Both the position numbers and the translations under genes were made by a program. From the NCBI GenBank assembly GCA_914767715.1, contig OU612068.1, positions 33,602,001 to 33,666,000 of the forward strand: a stretch of DNA of 64,000 nt. Reading direction: 5' to 3'. The first letter of the stretch is position 1; each line of letters begins with the position of its first letter. Shown here piece by piece: positions 52,333-64,000 of this stretch. The notes beneath the pieces were generated by a model. That model made no database searches and had not been told where the DNA came from. It saw only the letters and a list, made by a program, of their open reading frames with translations. This DNA is from Membranipora membranacea. Taxonomy: Eukaryota > Bryozoa > Gymnolaemata > Cheilostomatida > Membraniporidae.

Positions 52333-54818
52333 AGGTTTATACAGTGTGGCTCGCATGACTTTTCTGTGTTTTAGCTTTAATTTCGCTTACTCCAGATATT
52401 TCTTTTAAAAAATCTGGAATATAATTATGTACGTATCAGTTTTGTTGCCTTCATTGGCCAACCAATTCCTTGTGATCTTTTATTTCAAAGATGGCAGCTA
52501 CCATTTTCCGACTAACCTGGAATTAACTTACTATAATATAATCAACAAAACAGTCACAGGCACTTTAACTTGTGGTTAGCAATATCGTAATGTGCCAAAA
52601 TCAAAACGAACAGTAGAAGAAAATAGAGTTGCTTGATATCGGCAGAGATATCTGCAGATCTGAGCAACGGATGTTGTTAATATGCGCAATTGCTCATACA
52701 TTTTTTTTTTTTCATTTTGTATGCAAAATATGCCAATCCGAGCTGAAATTCTCTCTTTTTAAGATCTTGAGGCAACTTTTGGATGGCCTTTTTTGTGATA
52801 CAGCTGCTTATTTGATGTTCTTGGAATTTAAATGTGCTTAAAAAAAATTGTTAAGAGAGAATTTTTGTTCCATATTAGCTTGCTTTTCCGGGCCATTGGT
52901 ACTGATAAGATTGACTTATAATAAAATGGATTTGGACTGATTTGACATTGAAAACCTAGAGCTGATTGTGTCATTTGAAGGGATGACAGATAGGTCCTAA
53001 CAGAGATCAGTCTGCGCATGTGCGAACTGTTGAGGCATACGTTCGTCTCTGCAGCATAGGGCTTGAACTAATTCACCTAGTCTGAGTACCGAAATTGGGA
53101 AAACAATGGAAACCCATATTTTGGAAATATTTGGGCCTAAATGGAACACTGGTTTTGATATCTCATAACCTTGAACCCTGGGAGTTGCCTTTCTTGATGG
53201 AAGGCAGCGCCACCACTGCTGTGCTGCAGAGATAGACTATGTCACAAGGCTATCCTGCAAGCAGAATGAACGGAGATGGGATCGATAATTATTGTTCTCA
53301 ACAATGGCCTCTGGACCAAAAATTGTAATTTAATTTGTAAACTGTAATTTAATCAGATAGTAGCTATATCTTTCTAGGCTTGGAACTGTCAAAACTTAAG
53401 GGTTACACTGCTTATATCTATCGTTATTAGTATGAACAAATTGGCTCTTGATGGCAGTCTGCAGTCACCTGTGGTCAAAAAACCAACCGACGGAGTAACC
53501 TTAACACACAGTTAACATTATTGGACATAGCAGAACTCGATACAAAAACAATATTATGACAGGAAGTGGAATCAGTCAGTCTTTGACTCTTTTCGTTATC
53601 TTCAGCACCACTTTGCGCAGATGCACCAATCAATTCAGTTGGTTATGTGTGACAGAGTCGATCTGCAAGCAGTGTGCTTCAGCACTGGAATTGGAGGAAA
53701 ATGTTTCCAGCTTGGCAGCAATTATAGCTGATCTGCTCGGTTAACAACACAAAGTTATCCTTTTATAACCATTTGATCTAGACCTATAATAGCTGCTGCT
53801 TTTCACTATTATCGGCGTCTCTTCACTATAAGATCATGATTGATCCATTCGCCTGCATTCGGATTTGCACCCCCTTCATTTGTCACATCACAGAGGGAGC
53901 AATTCCTAATGAAGGCAAATGGATCAAGCTTGACCTAGACTTAGAACAAGTTCGCCAACTTTGTGGTGGTATGGTGAAGTGATATTGCAAAAGTGTAGTA
54001 TCGAGACAGCTCAATACCCGTCGCTTGCATATCTCTGCCACCACAGAGAAAACAAACTTTTCCTAATCTAGACCTATGATGACTGGGGCTTTGCACCAGT
54101 GTGAGTGTCTGTTAATTGTGAACATAAGATGCAAGGCAATATCAAAGAAAATTAAGGTGATTATTTATGGTCATCAAAAATATAATCGCAGATTGTTGGA
54201 GAAAATCCCTGAAAAACAACACACCACATACCAGTAGGATAATTGATTAAAGAAAGATCACAGGAAAGAGAGCAATACAGGAGAAGTAAACCCTTAGAAA
54301 CAGAAATATAAATCATCTGTGATAGACTGAAAATTTAGAAAAAAAAACTGCAGTAATTGACATGGTAAGTAGAACGAAGCTTTGATTGAATGGTACAAAA
54401 TATATAGTTGGAATCTTGAGCCCTGGAGATGACTGGGATAGTCCGAATTATGTGATTCTTAATGATTTATATGATAGCACGGTAAAGACTCATGATGGAA
54501 AAACTTATTTACACAATTTGATCAAGTGATACTGAATCCAATAGTTACCTAGGTAGCCTTCAGTAAGACTCTGGCACAGCAAGAATGAGTTGAAACTGAA
54601 ATTGCGCAGTACATGAAAATACAATCAATGATGATTATGTGAAGGCTGTCTCGCGTCATTTGTTTCTCCAGGTTTTGGCCTTGGAAATATACAGGATAAA
54701 TGCTAAATTGAAAAATACATTTGAAAATAACAAATTATTTGGACCGCTGATCACTATGTATGTAGTAGAGTAGAGATGTATTATGTTGATGGCCAATTGA
54801 AGTTATTGAAGTTATTAA
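52333..54818. other. convergent intergenic spacer between SFXN and the TLC-domain gene
   Basis: About 2.5 kb. A candidate AATAAA lies at 52920-52925 for SFXN. Inverted-repeat debris occupies 53765-54100, including a hairpin at 53837-53928 and a TCTAGACCTAT motif repeated near 53777 and 54067. The ORF at 53556-53744 has no recognisable domain. Confidence 0.5.
53837..53928. repeat. imperfect inverted repeat with about 33-bp arms
   Basis: The left arm TTGATCCATTCGCCTGCATT pairs with the right arm ending AATGAAGGCAAATGGATCAA. Several mismatches suggest an old fold-back element. Confidence 0.5.
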
Positions 54819-57565
54819 CTATTCAGTTTTATTCATTTCAGTTGGCATGGAGCGGAAGAAATCAGTCTTGAGCAATCTGTAGAATAGTACGATATTCATG
54901 GCTGTGATCACAGCTAGACCGATACTACCAACTGTGAAGAAAGGTAGAGGAATGAGGTCCTTGTTGAGAAATAACCATCTCGTCATCCACGCAAAGGTCA
55001 TAATACGGAATGTTATATAAGAACCTACAATATAAATAATTGAAAATTAAGTGACTGAAAACAGAGATTCTCTACTTCAACATATTTTAAAATGTATCAG
55101 TTACATGATTAGCAATGGGCAGAGGCCCATTTAACATTTCTGATCCTAATTTCAAACTAATATTATCTTTGATGAGAGGATCAAATTTTCCAGCTGGAAG
55201 GAGGCGTGCGTTGGATGGGGGCAAGGGTCTGGGGGCTCTATACAAGATTGTATGATGAAAGGTTTACCAACTTCATTATTCATCATTTATTCATCACTTG
55301 ATAATGGCCATGGTGGCTTATCCTCTGACCAGTGATCTCAGTTAGGGGACACAACATTGGTTGGAATTTAATTGTGACACATCGTGTTACAGGTAGAATT
55401 AAAGGAAAATATCTGTAGAAGCAACATACCAACATTAACGAGACTGTTAAGCCGGTATATACTGGATGATTTGTCGACACGACATATGAGCATCAGCTGA
55501 CGAATGTGTAAGAATACTGAGTTAATCTCAGCGACCAGTGCCACAACGGCATAGCCAACATATATCCTGTGGAAGACTGCTATGCCAAATGCCACGATGA
55601 TCTGTAAGTGAGGAACATGTGGGTTTGTGATTGTGAGATCAAGTTTTGTCACAACAGGATCACTGAGAGAAGTGATTATCTCTAAACATTAGATAAGACT
55701 TGGGAATACTCAAGGCAGTTATGAGTATGCACTGAGTGCGTTGATTGCTGAAGTTTGGACTGGTCTAATGAACACACTCAATATGTTGTTCTTTATTATA
55801 TAAAGTCCTCTCGAACTTTCAGAATGACCTTGGTGTGACCTGGTGTGACTGAGGAGTAACGGTTACTCTTTGGTGTGGCATAAACAAGTAATAAAGATGC
55901 CTGAAATGAGAAATAAGTCCTCTTGCACGCAGGTAGTATGACTTGTACATTTTGAGGGATTAGCCAAGCTCAGACAATAAAATAAGGCTATTGGTCTTGT
56001 TTGCTTTCACAAGGCTGGGCTTAAATTTACATTCACACAATTAAGCCTTCATGAGCAAATTCAATCTGTGATATAACAGTACTAGTACGATAACCTTTGT
56101 ATCTAACAGCCTTGAAATTGTTATGTTATCATCATGAACAAACAAATTGATAACATTTACTCACTACAGCATGGTGACCAAGGAGCTCGAATGAATCCTT
56201 CTTTCTGTGGTAGACCAGCATGTCCATACAGTCATAGATAACATAGCCTGCAAAGTAAATCCAGCGTCCAAACTATTAATTTGTCAGAGTGATCAATATT
56301 TGCATTAAGGGCAAAATTGACATTCAGTGATTCTTCTGTTCATTAAAACGTGAGGATAAGAATGTAGGGCAGACTTGACTCGCCTTGGCCTGTTTATCAC
56401 CATAAGTGATTTATAGGCTTATATCAAACTGGCCTGCTTAATCGATTTTGTTGCAAGATTCAAATTTTCGACACTATTGAAATTTCTTGACAGAAAAGGT
56501 TGAATCCGGTTATGCCTGGTGCAATAACCAATATTTGCCAAGGTAGCAGTCCATAAATCAAGTATATCATACTTCTCTACATTAATTACAAATTCCACGA
56601 AAATACAAATTGCTTGTAAAAGGCCCATTAAAACTGAAGCTGGCAGTCTGCGTATCGCCACATGGCAGACAGAGTTCAAGCACATGCGGCGTAAGATAGA
56701 GAAGAAGTAAAAGTTTACCTAAGCTGAAGCACACTAGAGTATAGGAAGACGAGTCATAGATATTTATGACATCATTTGCTAAGCCGGGTGTAAATAACAA
56801 GCTACAACAGAAAAGTATAGTTTTGTCAGGATATGCACTAGGCAAATAAATTTCTGACACATTTAAATGCACCAGTGTGTATTAATGCTTATAACTTAGT
56901 GCAACTGTGTATCACTACTAAGTGTTTGGGGGTTTCACTCAAGAACAACAAACTTTCAACAAACTATTTCCAAGAAACTGAAGGTCAAATCTAAAGAGTT
57001 GGATCACCATTCTTCAACAATTGTTTCATATAACAGCGGTGATGAAATTGTAACAATTTAGCTCTTTTTTGTTTTTGTGATTTGAAAGCATACTTTGTTT
57101 TATGCCAAACAAGAGAATGACTACGTTATAAATTAAACACCAGAAGAAGTGACTAACGCCTAACATCCTTACTTAGTTACAGAGGTCAAATAAACACTAT
57201 TGGCGGATATCGTTGAAACACCAAGGTGGGTCCATACCAGTTTGGTTTTCTAAGAGTGTATTCAAACAAAACAGCATAATTCCCACGTGTTAGTATCTGG
57301 GACTTATTTGGCTCATATCGAATATGCTTAGGACTACTTACCAATAAAACGCCCAGATGCCAGTGGCGGCAGCATGCACCAATGAAATGAAAATATTTTT
57401 GAACTTCCAGGCAGACTTCACCCTGTTTGGAGTGATTTGAGCAGCTAGTTTTCCGCACACAGCGAAGGTAAGAGCTGATAGTATAATGGCTATGTATGAG
57501 TAATGTGGCCACTTATGCCATTGTCCCGGTTCTGTCATGATTGTCTCTGCAGAATCTGCCATCAT
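54819..57565 (-). CDS. TLC domain-containing membrane protein, TLCD1/TLCD2 type
   Basis: Five exons in order: 57342-57565, 56719-56801, 56165-56247, 55430-55601, 54819-55024. Total 768 nt, 255 residues (TLCD1 about 247). TLCD1/2 are multi-pass membrane proteins that influence phospholipid fatty-acid composition and membrane fluidity. Supporting segments: FKNIFISLVHAAATGIWAF, the pair YVIYDCMDMLVYHRK and FELLGHHAV (the conserved His region of the TLC domain), VALVAEINSVFLHIRQLM, and the last helix IGLAVITAMNIVLFYRLLKTDFF. At least six hydrophobic stretches are visible. The start is uncertain: two adjacent ATGs at 57565 and 57562, the first used here. No ceramide-synthase Lag1 motif is evident, so a ceramide synthase is unlikely. 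Confidence 0.82.
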
Positions 57566-59644
57566 AAGCAGTAAGTTTATAAATAGACTTACATCCGTCA
57601 ATTCATCTTTTCTGTATAAGAATAATAAAATAAGGGGAATCAAGTAGTAGTTACTTTACCTTACTTACGTTCAGAGTCACCTACAATTTTCTCATACACC
57701 ATCCAATTTATGTAGAAAGTGTGACACTTCAAACAGAAAGACCTAAAAATCTAAGTGCACATTCCGTTGTCTGTTAAGTGATGTTCCAAAAACTTGACAC
57801 AACATATTGACAGTGCTGACTGTAAAACAGACTCTCCCCTCTCCCAGATGAAAATATGTTTGAGTTTTGCTGGCCTGGCCCGAATGATTTTTGCCCATGG
57901 GACTTTAAAGGGGTCGCAGAAATCACTATAAGGAACATGTAACGCTATTTATGCTATTTCAAATATTAGGTCATCGCTGTAACAGGAAAAAATTAGTTGA
58001 AATCACATGTTTAATCCCTGGCAGGTGTGGTATTGACAGGAAGAGCACCGGGCCACAATTGCTCCTGTGCCCCATATAAGCCTTTCACACCTTGGATTAT
58101 GTATCTAGCATGCTTCAAGGGAACTAAACAACACCCACCCGCCAATACAAATCTTCTCATAGGGCAGTTGGCCAGAAGTGAGAGAACCCCATATATGGTA
58201 TCTTCTGGTCACGACGTAAGGTTTCATAATCCATACTGACACTCAAAGATGAGCGGGCCCCAACAATGTTCCTTGCTGTACAGGTAAGAATCACTCTTAC
58301 ACGGCTGTCATTTTTATCGTTATTGTAGACTGCCCTGCTGCTACCAATGCACTAAACCTCGGTTTAGTTCATTGCTGCTACAAATCTGCCAGTCAATATC
58401 ATACTCATGTCATAGTATTCATAGGCATATATATGGAGCCAAATACTACAAGCATGTATACTTTTCACCCCCCCCCCCTAAATTGGGGGGGGGGGGTGAG
58501 CATAGACATTAGCTTGGCAATGTACATACACACATATATGCATGTAACTCCAGTCCAGACAGATGCCTATGCCCCATCTATGTATGTATCATGTATGTAT
58601 GTATTGTTGTATGTATGTATATTTATATGCCCTATATATATATTATATTATCACGGAGTTACTTACTTGGTTGACCTTGCAATACTTCAACAGTCAGGTT
58701 GCAAATCACCTATTTACGATATTTAGTTATTATTCTCAAACTCAAAAGCAGACAAATTATGTAACAATTTTCCTCACCATTCAGTCCTTGTGATAGTAAT
58801 ATGAAATATGATTTATATAACACTTCTGCCTACACAGTTTACTATACAACTCTGTTTTTTACTATGCTGAAAAACATGAGCTGATTTAGTCCTGAGACAT
58901 ACTCTAGGCTTGTACTACAGTCAATTGGCCCATTGGTGTGTTACAAAATTGGAGGGTAGAAGAGAGACTACATTCATAGACATAGATCACATAATGAATT
59001 TTTCTTCATATTCTCTAAGATTTATCTAGGCCATTCATTTGTCAAATCACAGAGCAGCAACCTTGCCCTTTATAAAAGTCCTTGATTTAATTCAGAACAT
59101 GTTATGAGTTGAGTAGTAGGTAAAGTTAGTAGTAGGTAGTAAAGTAGTAGGCACCTCAGTGACTGGAGTTTTAAGCAATTTAGCAATACTACAATCATCA
59201 AGAACTGGTTCATTGCTACAATACCATAGTTATAGTACTAGTACTAGTACTAGTAGATAGCATGCTAGCTAATTCTGAATTTGCAAGTTTGCCAATCCAC
59301 GACGACCAGAGTGAGAAGATGGTGGTTGATTATAGATGTGTTGATATTTAGCAATAAATGTTTGTAACTCCAGATTGCTAACCCTCAGTCTCTCTTCATG
59401 GCAAAGCCCCTCTGTATTCAGGTTATCATTCATGATCATTCAGGCAAGGCATTGGGCCAATGGACTGCAAATTGGCACCACCACTGGACTTGCATGAGCT
59501 ACAGACGGCCTATTTTTCCCTCCTGATGATTCTTAGCTCCTAGCGCCGACTTCAGCGTCGTGACTTCAGGAACGTTAAAAACTCATGAATCGTTTTACGT
59601 TTCCAGGTCATTTACCGGTAAACCAATAAGGAACAGCTTTACAT
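57566..59644. other. intergenic spacer
   Basis: About 2.1 kb between the TLC-domain gene's 5' end and the retrotransposon. It holds a C11/G12 hairpin (58468-58496), TATG/TGTA simple repeats (about 58580-58640) and ACTAGT repeats (59233-59254). Open frames at 58433-58793 come from the simple repeats. Confidence 0.5.
58468..58496. repeat. poly-C/poly-G inverted repeat
   Basis: Eleven C (58468-58478) and twelve G (58485-58496) are separated by TAAATT, able to form a GC-only hairpin. Confidence 0.9.
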
Positions 59645-61142
59645 CTAACCGGGGTTCGGGGCAGGGGCTGTTAACAGTGGGCAACCAGGCAGTAGACAGT
59701 TCCAGTCTTTGGCAGTTCTAACAAAAAAGAACCGGCGATAGTGCAGAGTGTTGGTAGATGGAATGAAATACTGCTGTGCATGGCGTCTGCTGGAGTGGTG
59801 TGTTGATCTAGGCACATGTTCATTGATGATGTGAGGAGCATTAAAGTGGTAGGTGCGAAAGACCTGCAGTCGCCTACACTTACGGCGGTCATCCAGTGGT
59901 TGAAGGTCAAGCTTTGAGAGAAGACCTGTGGTGCTGGTCTTCCTGTTGCTGCGCCGGATGCCACAGACAAACCGGGCTGCACAACGCTGAACTGCTTGGA
60001 GTTTGGTCTCTACAGTCTGGGTAAGAGTGTCCCAAGCGCAGGAAGCATACTCGAGTACTGGTCTCACTAGCTGTTTGTAGGCGGTGGAGCGAATGTCTTC
60101 TGATGTTGTGAGGACATTACGTCGTATGAAGGCTAGGGTGGCATTTGCCTTACTAGTGATTTTGGCTATGTGTTCGTGCCAGGTTAGTTTTGAGTCAACA
60201 TACACACCAAGGTATTTGGTGCAGTTGGTGCGGGGATCTCGATGTTGTGGAGTTTGTAGGAGTTCTCTGATGGGCGTTTCTTCCTTGTGAAACAAATATG
60301 CTCACATTTTGAGGGATGAAACTCCATGTCCCACTGATTCTCCCACTGCTCAAGCCTGCTCAAATCATCTTGGAGTGTTTGGTGGTTGATTGCATCAGAG
60401 TATACAATTGTGTCGTCAGCAAACAATCGTACTGTTGACTTGATGTTGTCGGGCATATCATTGATGTAGTACAAGAAAAGAGTTGGGCCGATCACTGAAC
60501 CCTGAGGAACTCCTGAGGTGACAGGGGAGACGTCTGACTCTTCTCCTTCAACTACAACCTTCTGGGTCCTGTTCATAAGGAAGTCATCAATCCATGATAA
60601 CACTTGAAAGGACACTCCGTACGTTGCTAACTTCAGTAATAGTTTGCTGTGGTTAACTTTGTCAAAGGCTTTTGAGAAGTCCAACACACAAGCATCTGTC
60701 TCGATCCCTTTGTCAAGGTTTTTGGCGATATCATTGGCTAGTTCAATGAGTTGGCGTTCGCAACCGTGGTCTTCCCGAAAGCCGTGCTGGTTCTTGAAGA
60801 ACAGTCCCTGTGACTCAGCATAAGATGTTAGTTGACTGGTGACAATATGCTCTAGAAATTTGCTGACTACACAGGTAAGACTAACAGGCCTGTAGTTGGA
60901 TGGTAAGCACTTGTCCCCTTTCTTGAAGATTGGCGATATTATGGCCTTCTTCCAGTCCAGTGGAACAGACCCTTTGTCAAGTGAGAGTTGGAAAAGACTC
61001 GATAGTGGTGCGGTAAGTACGTCAGCCAGCTCTCGGAGCACCCTGGGACTAATGCCGTCTTTAATAGACAGACAGAGACAAGCCAATCATTGGCTTGTCT
61101 ATAGGTCGTCTGTAGCTCATGCAAGTCCAGTGGTGGTGCCAA
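59645..61142 (-). mobile_element. decayed non-LTR retrotransposon (jockey/CR1/L2-like reverse transcriptase)
   Basis: The minus strand encodes an RT palm with IKDGISPRVL, WKKAIISPIFKKGD, NYRPVSLTCVVSKFLEHI, DFSKAFDKVNH, SGVPQGSVIGPTLFLYYIND and the catalytic FADDTIVYSD. It continues into TKYLGVYVDSKLTWHEHI and LEYASCAWDTLTQTVETKLQAVQR, ending in a stop at 59645. A frameshift between about 60210 and 60235 separates the palm (frame ending at 60184) from the C-terminal part (59645-60295 frame). The 5' side breaks up near 61075, where a stop and a small palindrome (AGACAAGCC/GGCTTGTCT) interrupt the frame. The endonuclease domain is missing. The copy cannot be active but is fairly young, since most of the RT is still open. 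Confidence 0.85.
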
Positions 61143-61950
61143 TTTTCAGAAACTAACGCAGGGCAGTAGTCTCAAACTTATCTATTATACCTGTTACCTT
61201 AGATAAAAAAAATCAAGTCCATCCTATGCACCCACCATGGCCTATATGAGGCCGAGTCCCATGAGGCAGTCTAGTGTGATGATGAACTCTACTTAACGTG
61301 TTATTTCCGTGGGATATGGCTGGTTCATTTCTTAACATTGGGCTTTTATCAGGATGGAAACAGAAACCCAGGTATCAATTCAATTGGCCTACTGTAGTGT
61401 AAGTTGTTTTATTTTGTTAGCAACAAAGCAAGTTCCATCTGTCCGGTTCACTCCCTTTCCCAACCAAAGCATCCATGAAATTAAGATTGCGTTTTTCAAA
61501 GCTGTTTCTGCTAATCAGCATCAAAACAAGCCTAAAATTGACCCTCTTGGACCACCAGAAGCTGTGTCATGAGGCATTGAAGTTGACCCTTTCAATATTC
61601 ACTCGTGAGAAAGGAAAGCCTGGGTGTGAGGTCACATAAGGGTTTCCGACCAATATTCGACATTTGTCGTATATGGAACTATTGAAGTGAAAGCAAATTT
61701 TTTCCACCTCAAGATCGCCTCAATCGCCTTCAATTTTTTGCCTCGGATAAATCTCTATGCTAGTTAGTATGCTATGCTATGTTAGTTTACAACTCATTCC
61801 ATTCAATTTTGACGAAATTACATGAGTCAAAAGTTTTTAATGGTAGACATATACACAAAATGTATGTTTATAATATCATATCCCCTAAGACAGGCTCGCG
61901 AGCCAGCATCAGTGTGGCCATACATTACTAAGCTTATATTCTGGAGCAGT

Positions 61951-62385
61951 TCCTTAAACTACTGCCAGTCATGCAAGTTTGCGCTCATTGAATTCTGCAT
62001 AGCTCCAAGATAATTAATTGAGACTTAAATCTCATAATTGTCACCTAATGGACAAATAATTTGCACAAACTGACATCTTCAAAATCAGGGCATGAAATCT
62101 ACGCACCAGCTTATGACGCACCAGCTTATGACGCACCAGCTTATGACGCACCAGCTTATGACGCACCAGCTTATGACGTGTACAGTGTGCACTAGTAAGA
62201 CAGTAACTACGTCACCTGATGTGGTAGATAATTAATTTCATACCCTAATTTTGACGATCAGTTTGTGCAAATTATTTGCTCATTAGGTGACAATGCTGAG
62301 ATTGAAGCCTCATTTTATTAGTTTTGAGCTACACAGAATTCTATAAGCACACATTTGGCTCTGTGGCAGCAGTGGTTTAAAGAGG
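61951..62385. repeat. fold-back element with long arms and a central tandem repeat
   Basis: Imperfect inverted arms of about 130-150 bp pair 61951-62093 with 62235-62385. The most conserved part is TGTCACCTAATG...AATAATTTGCACAAACTGA on the left and its inverse on the right. The centre holds five 15-bp tandem units (62101-62175). No ORF of its own, so it is probably a non-autonomous element. Confidence 0.7.
62101..62175 (+). repeat. five 15-bp tandem units
   Basis: ACGCACCAGCTTATG is repeated five times without a mismatch, at the centre of the fold-back element. Confidence 0.95.
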
Positions 62386-63223
62386 TAGGAATCGAAGGGG
62401 GTGCACGGGGATTAATCATGTGAAGTGACAGGCAAGACCATTGGCTGATCAATGTAATTAGAGGCGGAGAATGGCCTTGGTCTCCGCCTCTAACAGCCAG
62501 TCCACGTTGCGTCCTCAAGTGGTCAAGTGTGTTATATAAGAAATTGTGATTCGCAGACACCCATAAATAAAGTTGAATAGAAGCTATGATATAGCTATTG
62601 TTGTGTTGGCTCATCACACTTGGGATTATAGGGTTTAATTACAACGGTCAATTTCAATCTTGACAACGGTATCTAGGCAACCTCTAAAACCATAAATCAT
62701 AACGTCAAAATTGACCAATAAGAGCTCGTATATTTTGAAGCGGATGATTTGAAATCATCGGAACTGGGCAATTTCGTATGACATCAGTCATATTTTCACC
62801 ACTTTCCAATGCCATTATTGGAATGAAAATTTATTGGGCATGTGTATCACACAATTCCGCATCAGCTTGTCTGATTCCCATTAAAAATAATTCACTGCTT
62901 CTCCTCTTTATTCCGAAAAAGCAGGAGGAATTTGAATGCTGCTAACCCCATTTGAATTTGATATGGCTGGGTGATCGCTTTACATTGACTGGGCCTTATA
63001 TACCGGTCGAGGCACTTTAAGGTTTATTTCATGGATGCCGTCCTACGGATTTGGCTCTTCACAAATATATTTAAGAATCTGAATTTCTTTGTCACGCTAA
63101 TAATAAGTATTCCTGGCTTCAGATCCTGATCTGTTACTCTCTTTGGTGCCGTATTTCATAGCATTGGAGAGCCGTCTAACTTAAATAAACATACTAAATA
63201 CTTTGTGTATGTCGCAGGTTATA

Positions 63224-63662
63224 ATGAATACTATGATTACGATGAATGGGCGAGGAGGCGGTATGCGCGGTGGACATCGAGGTGGTAGAGGATATGGAGG
63301 AAGGGGAGGTAACCGAGGAAGAGGCTATAATAGAGGCCCTAGAATCTCAGACCCTCAACAGTCTCAGGCTGCTTTACAAATAGCTGAAAGCCATCAGTGT
63401 AACAACCTCAGCTTTGAAACCAATGATCCTGCTACTAAAGACAGTCGTATATATGTTGGTAACATTGCCAAACATAAAGTCCAGAGACCAGATTTGTATG
63501 TTATATTCAGTAGATATGGGATCATCACGGCTATTTCTCATCTGACTAGCAAAAGCCCGACTGATCATTGTGCCTTTGCATTCGTGCAGTATTCGACCAC
63601 AGATGCCGCTGAAAAGGCTGTCCTTACAGAAAATAATTGTGGATACTACGGTTATTCTCTCG
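63224..63662 (+). CDS. RGG-box RRM protein, hnRNP C/RALY/NCOA5-like, 5' coding exon (partial)
   Basis: This exon runs from ATG at 63224 to a GTATGT donor at 63663 (phase 1); the gene continues past the right edge. Residues 9-38 are an Arg/Gly-rich box (GRGGGMRGGHRGGRGYGGRG and on), a typical RNA-binding and arginine-methylation region. From about residue 75 an RRM begins: SRIYVGNIAKHKVQRPDLY (RNP2 is IYVGNI), IFSRYGIITAISH, and CAFAFVQYST (RNP1 FAFVQY). The preceding NDPATKDSR is like the NDP...SR of hnRNP C/RALY and invertebrate NCOA5-type proteins, but the fit is loose and the diagnostic C-terminus is outside. The upstream acceptor at 63216-63217 implies a non-coding, or additional coding, exon to the left. 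Confidence 0.7.
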
Positions 63663-64000
63663 GTATGTTAATTATAAACTTATGTCAGCACAATCACAGT
63701 TGATTCCCTGGTATTGTGTTGGTAGCCAGCATCTGAAACGTCATTTTTCGTACGAATTTCATCGGATTGAATCCGTTTTATAAGTCAATTTATCAGACAA
63801 GACAACTCTTGTTGTCGGATATCTTTTTGTAGCTTAACTGGCACCGCAAAATCTTCCATTGCAAGAATTTGGTCTGATAATCTACTATGAAGTTAGACTA
63901 TATCAACATATTTATCAACAATTGATTTACTACTAGGCCAAGAAAATAATTGTGTTGGGTAGAAAATCTCTTACCTGAGCAAGAATGTGGACTCTCCAAT
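63663..64000 (+). other. intron of the RRM gene to the right edge
   Basis: AT-rich sequence after the GTATGT donor. No second exon recognised before the window ends. Confidence 0.5.

Larger units (their letters stand above)
61143..63223. other. intergenic spacer
   Basis: About 2.1 kb. Apart from the fold-back element (61951-62385) I see no gene. Open frames at 61354-61572, 61822-62013 (+) and 62318-62617 (-) lack domains; the last two overlap the arms of the fold-back element and encode similar peptides (ALIEFC, VLIEFC) because the arms are inverted copies. A TTGTGTATGTCGCAG acceptor precedes the RRM gene exon. Confidence 0.5.

Noticed and set aside
53556-53744. 62-residue open frame
   Set aside because: No homology, no splice or poly(A) context, and it neighbours repeat debris.
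58433-58793. Tyr/Met-rich open frames
   Set aside because: Produced by TATG-type simple repeats.
62101-62175. Regular repeat array resembling a CRISPR
   Set aside because: The units are contiguous with no spacers, and the context is eukaryotic.

Overview
The window is nuclear DNA of a multicellular animal, almost certainly an invertebrate. Genes are split into small exons by short GT-AG introns, spacers are AT-rich and full of fold-back elements, and all recognisable products are conserved animal proteins. I cannot fix the phylum. Exon models were built by hand from reading frame, splice signals and remembered vertebrate homologues. For each complete gene the exon phases join without a break and the total is a multiple of three.

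Layout, left to right: a possible 3' end of an unknown gene (1-120, +); a repeat-rich spacer; MED18 (3970-5952, +); an unrecognised two-exon gene (6823-7479, +); PDE1, a Ca2+/calmodulin-type cyclic nucleotide phosphodiesterase (8524-29104, -) with four alternative first exons; FARS2, mitochondrial Phe-tRNA synthetase (30463-33904, -), with a small mitochondrial-looking ORF just upstream (34041-34247, -); a spacer with a fold-back element and a dead retrotransposon piece; UFD1 (36918-40608, +); ADHFE1 (41342-44919, -); a spacer; sideroflexin SFXN1/3 (47040-52332, +); a TLCD1/2-type TLC-domain protein (54819-57565, -); a decayed non-LTR retrotransposon (59645-61142, -); a fold-back element (61951-62385); and the first coding exon of an RGG-box/RRM protein (63224-63662, +) that runs off the right edge.

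The genes are unrelated housekeeping neighbours, not a pathway cluster: transcription (MED18), cyclic nucleotide signalling (PDE1), mitochondrial translation and metabolism (FARS2, ADHFE1, SFXN), ER-associated degradation (UFD1), membrane lipids (TLCD) and RNA binding (RRM gene). PDE1 dominates, spanning about 20.6 kb. Its four first exons all end in the same splice phase and feed one 63-nt cassette exon, which gives proteins of about 783, 668, 655 and 637 residues sharing one catalytic core.

I found no prokaryotic feature, CRISPR array, defence system or biosynthetic cluster. The parts most worth a second look are the PDE1 first-exon system, an inverted pair of about 0.5-kb fold-back elements flanking two PDE1 catalytic exons, and the small ORF upstream of FARS2 that could splice in frame to it.
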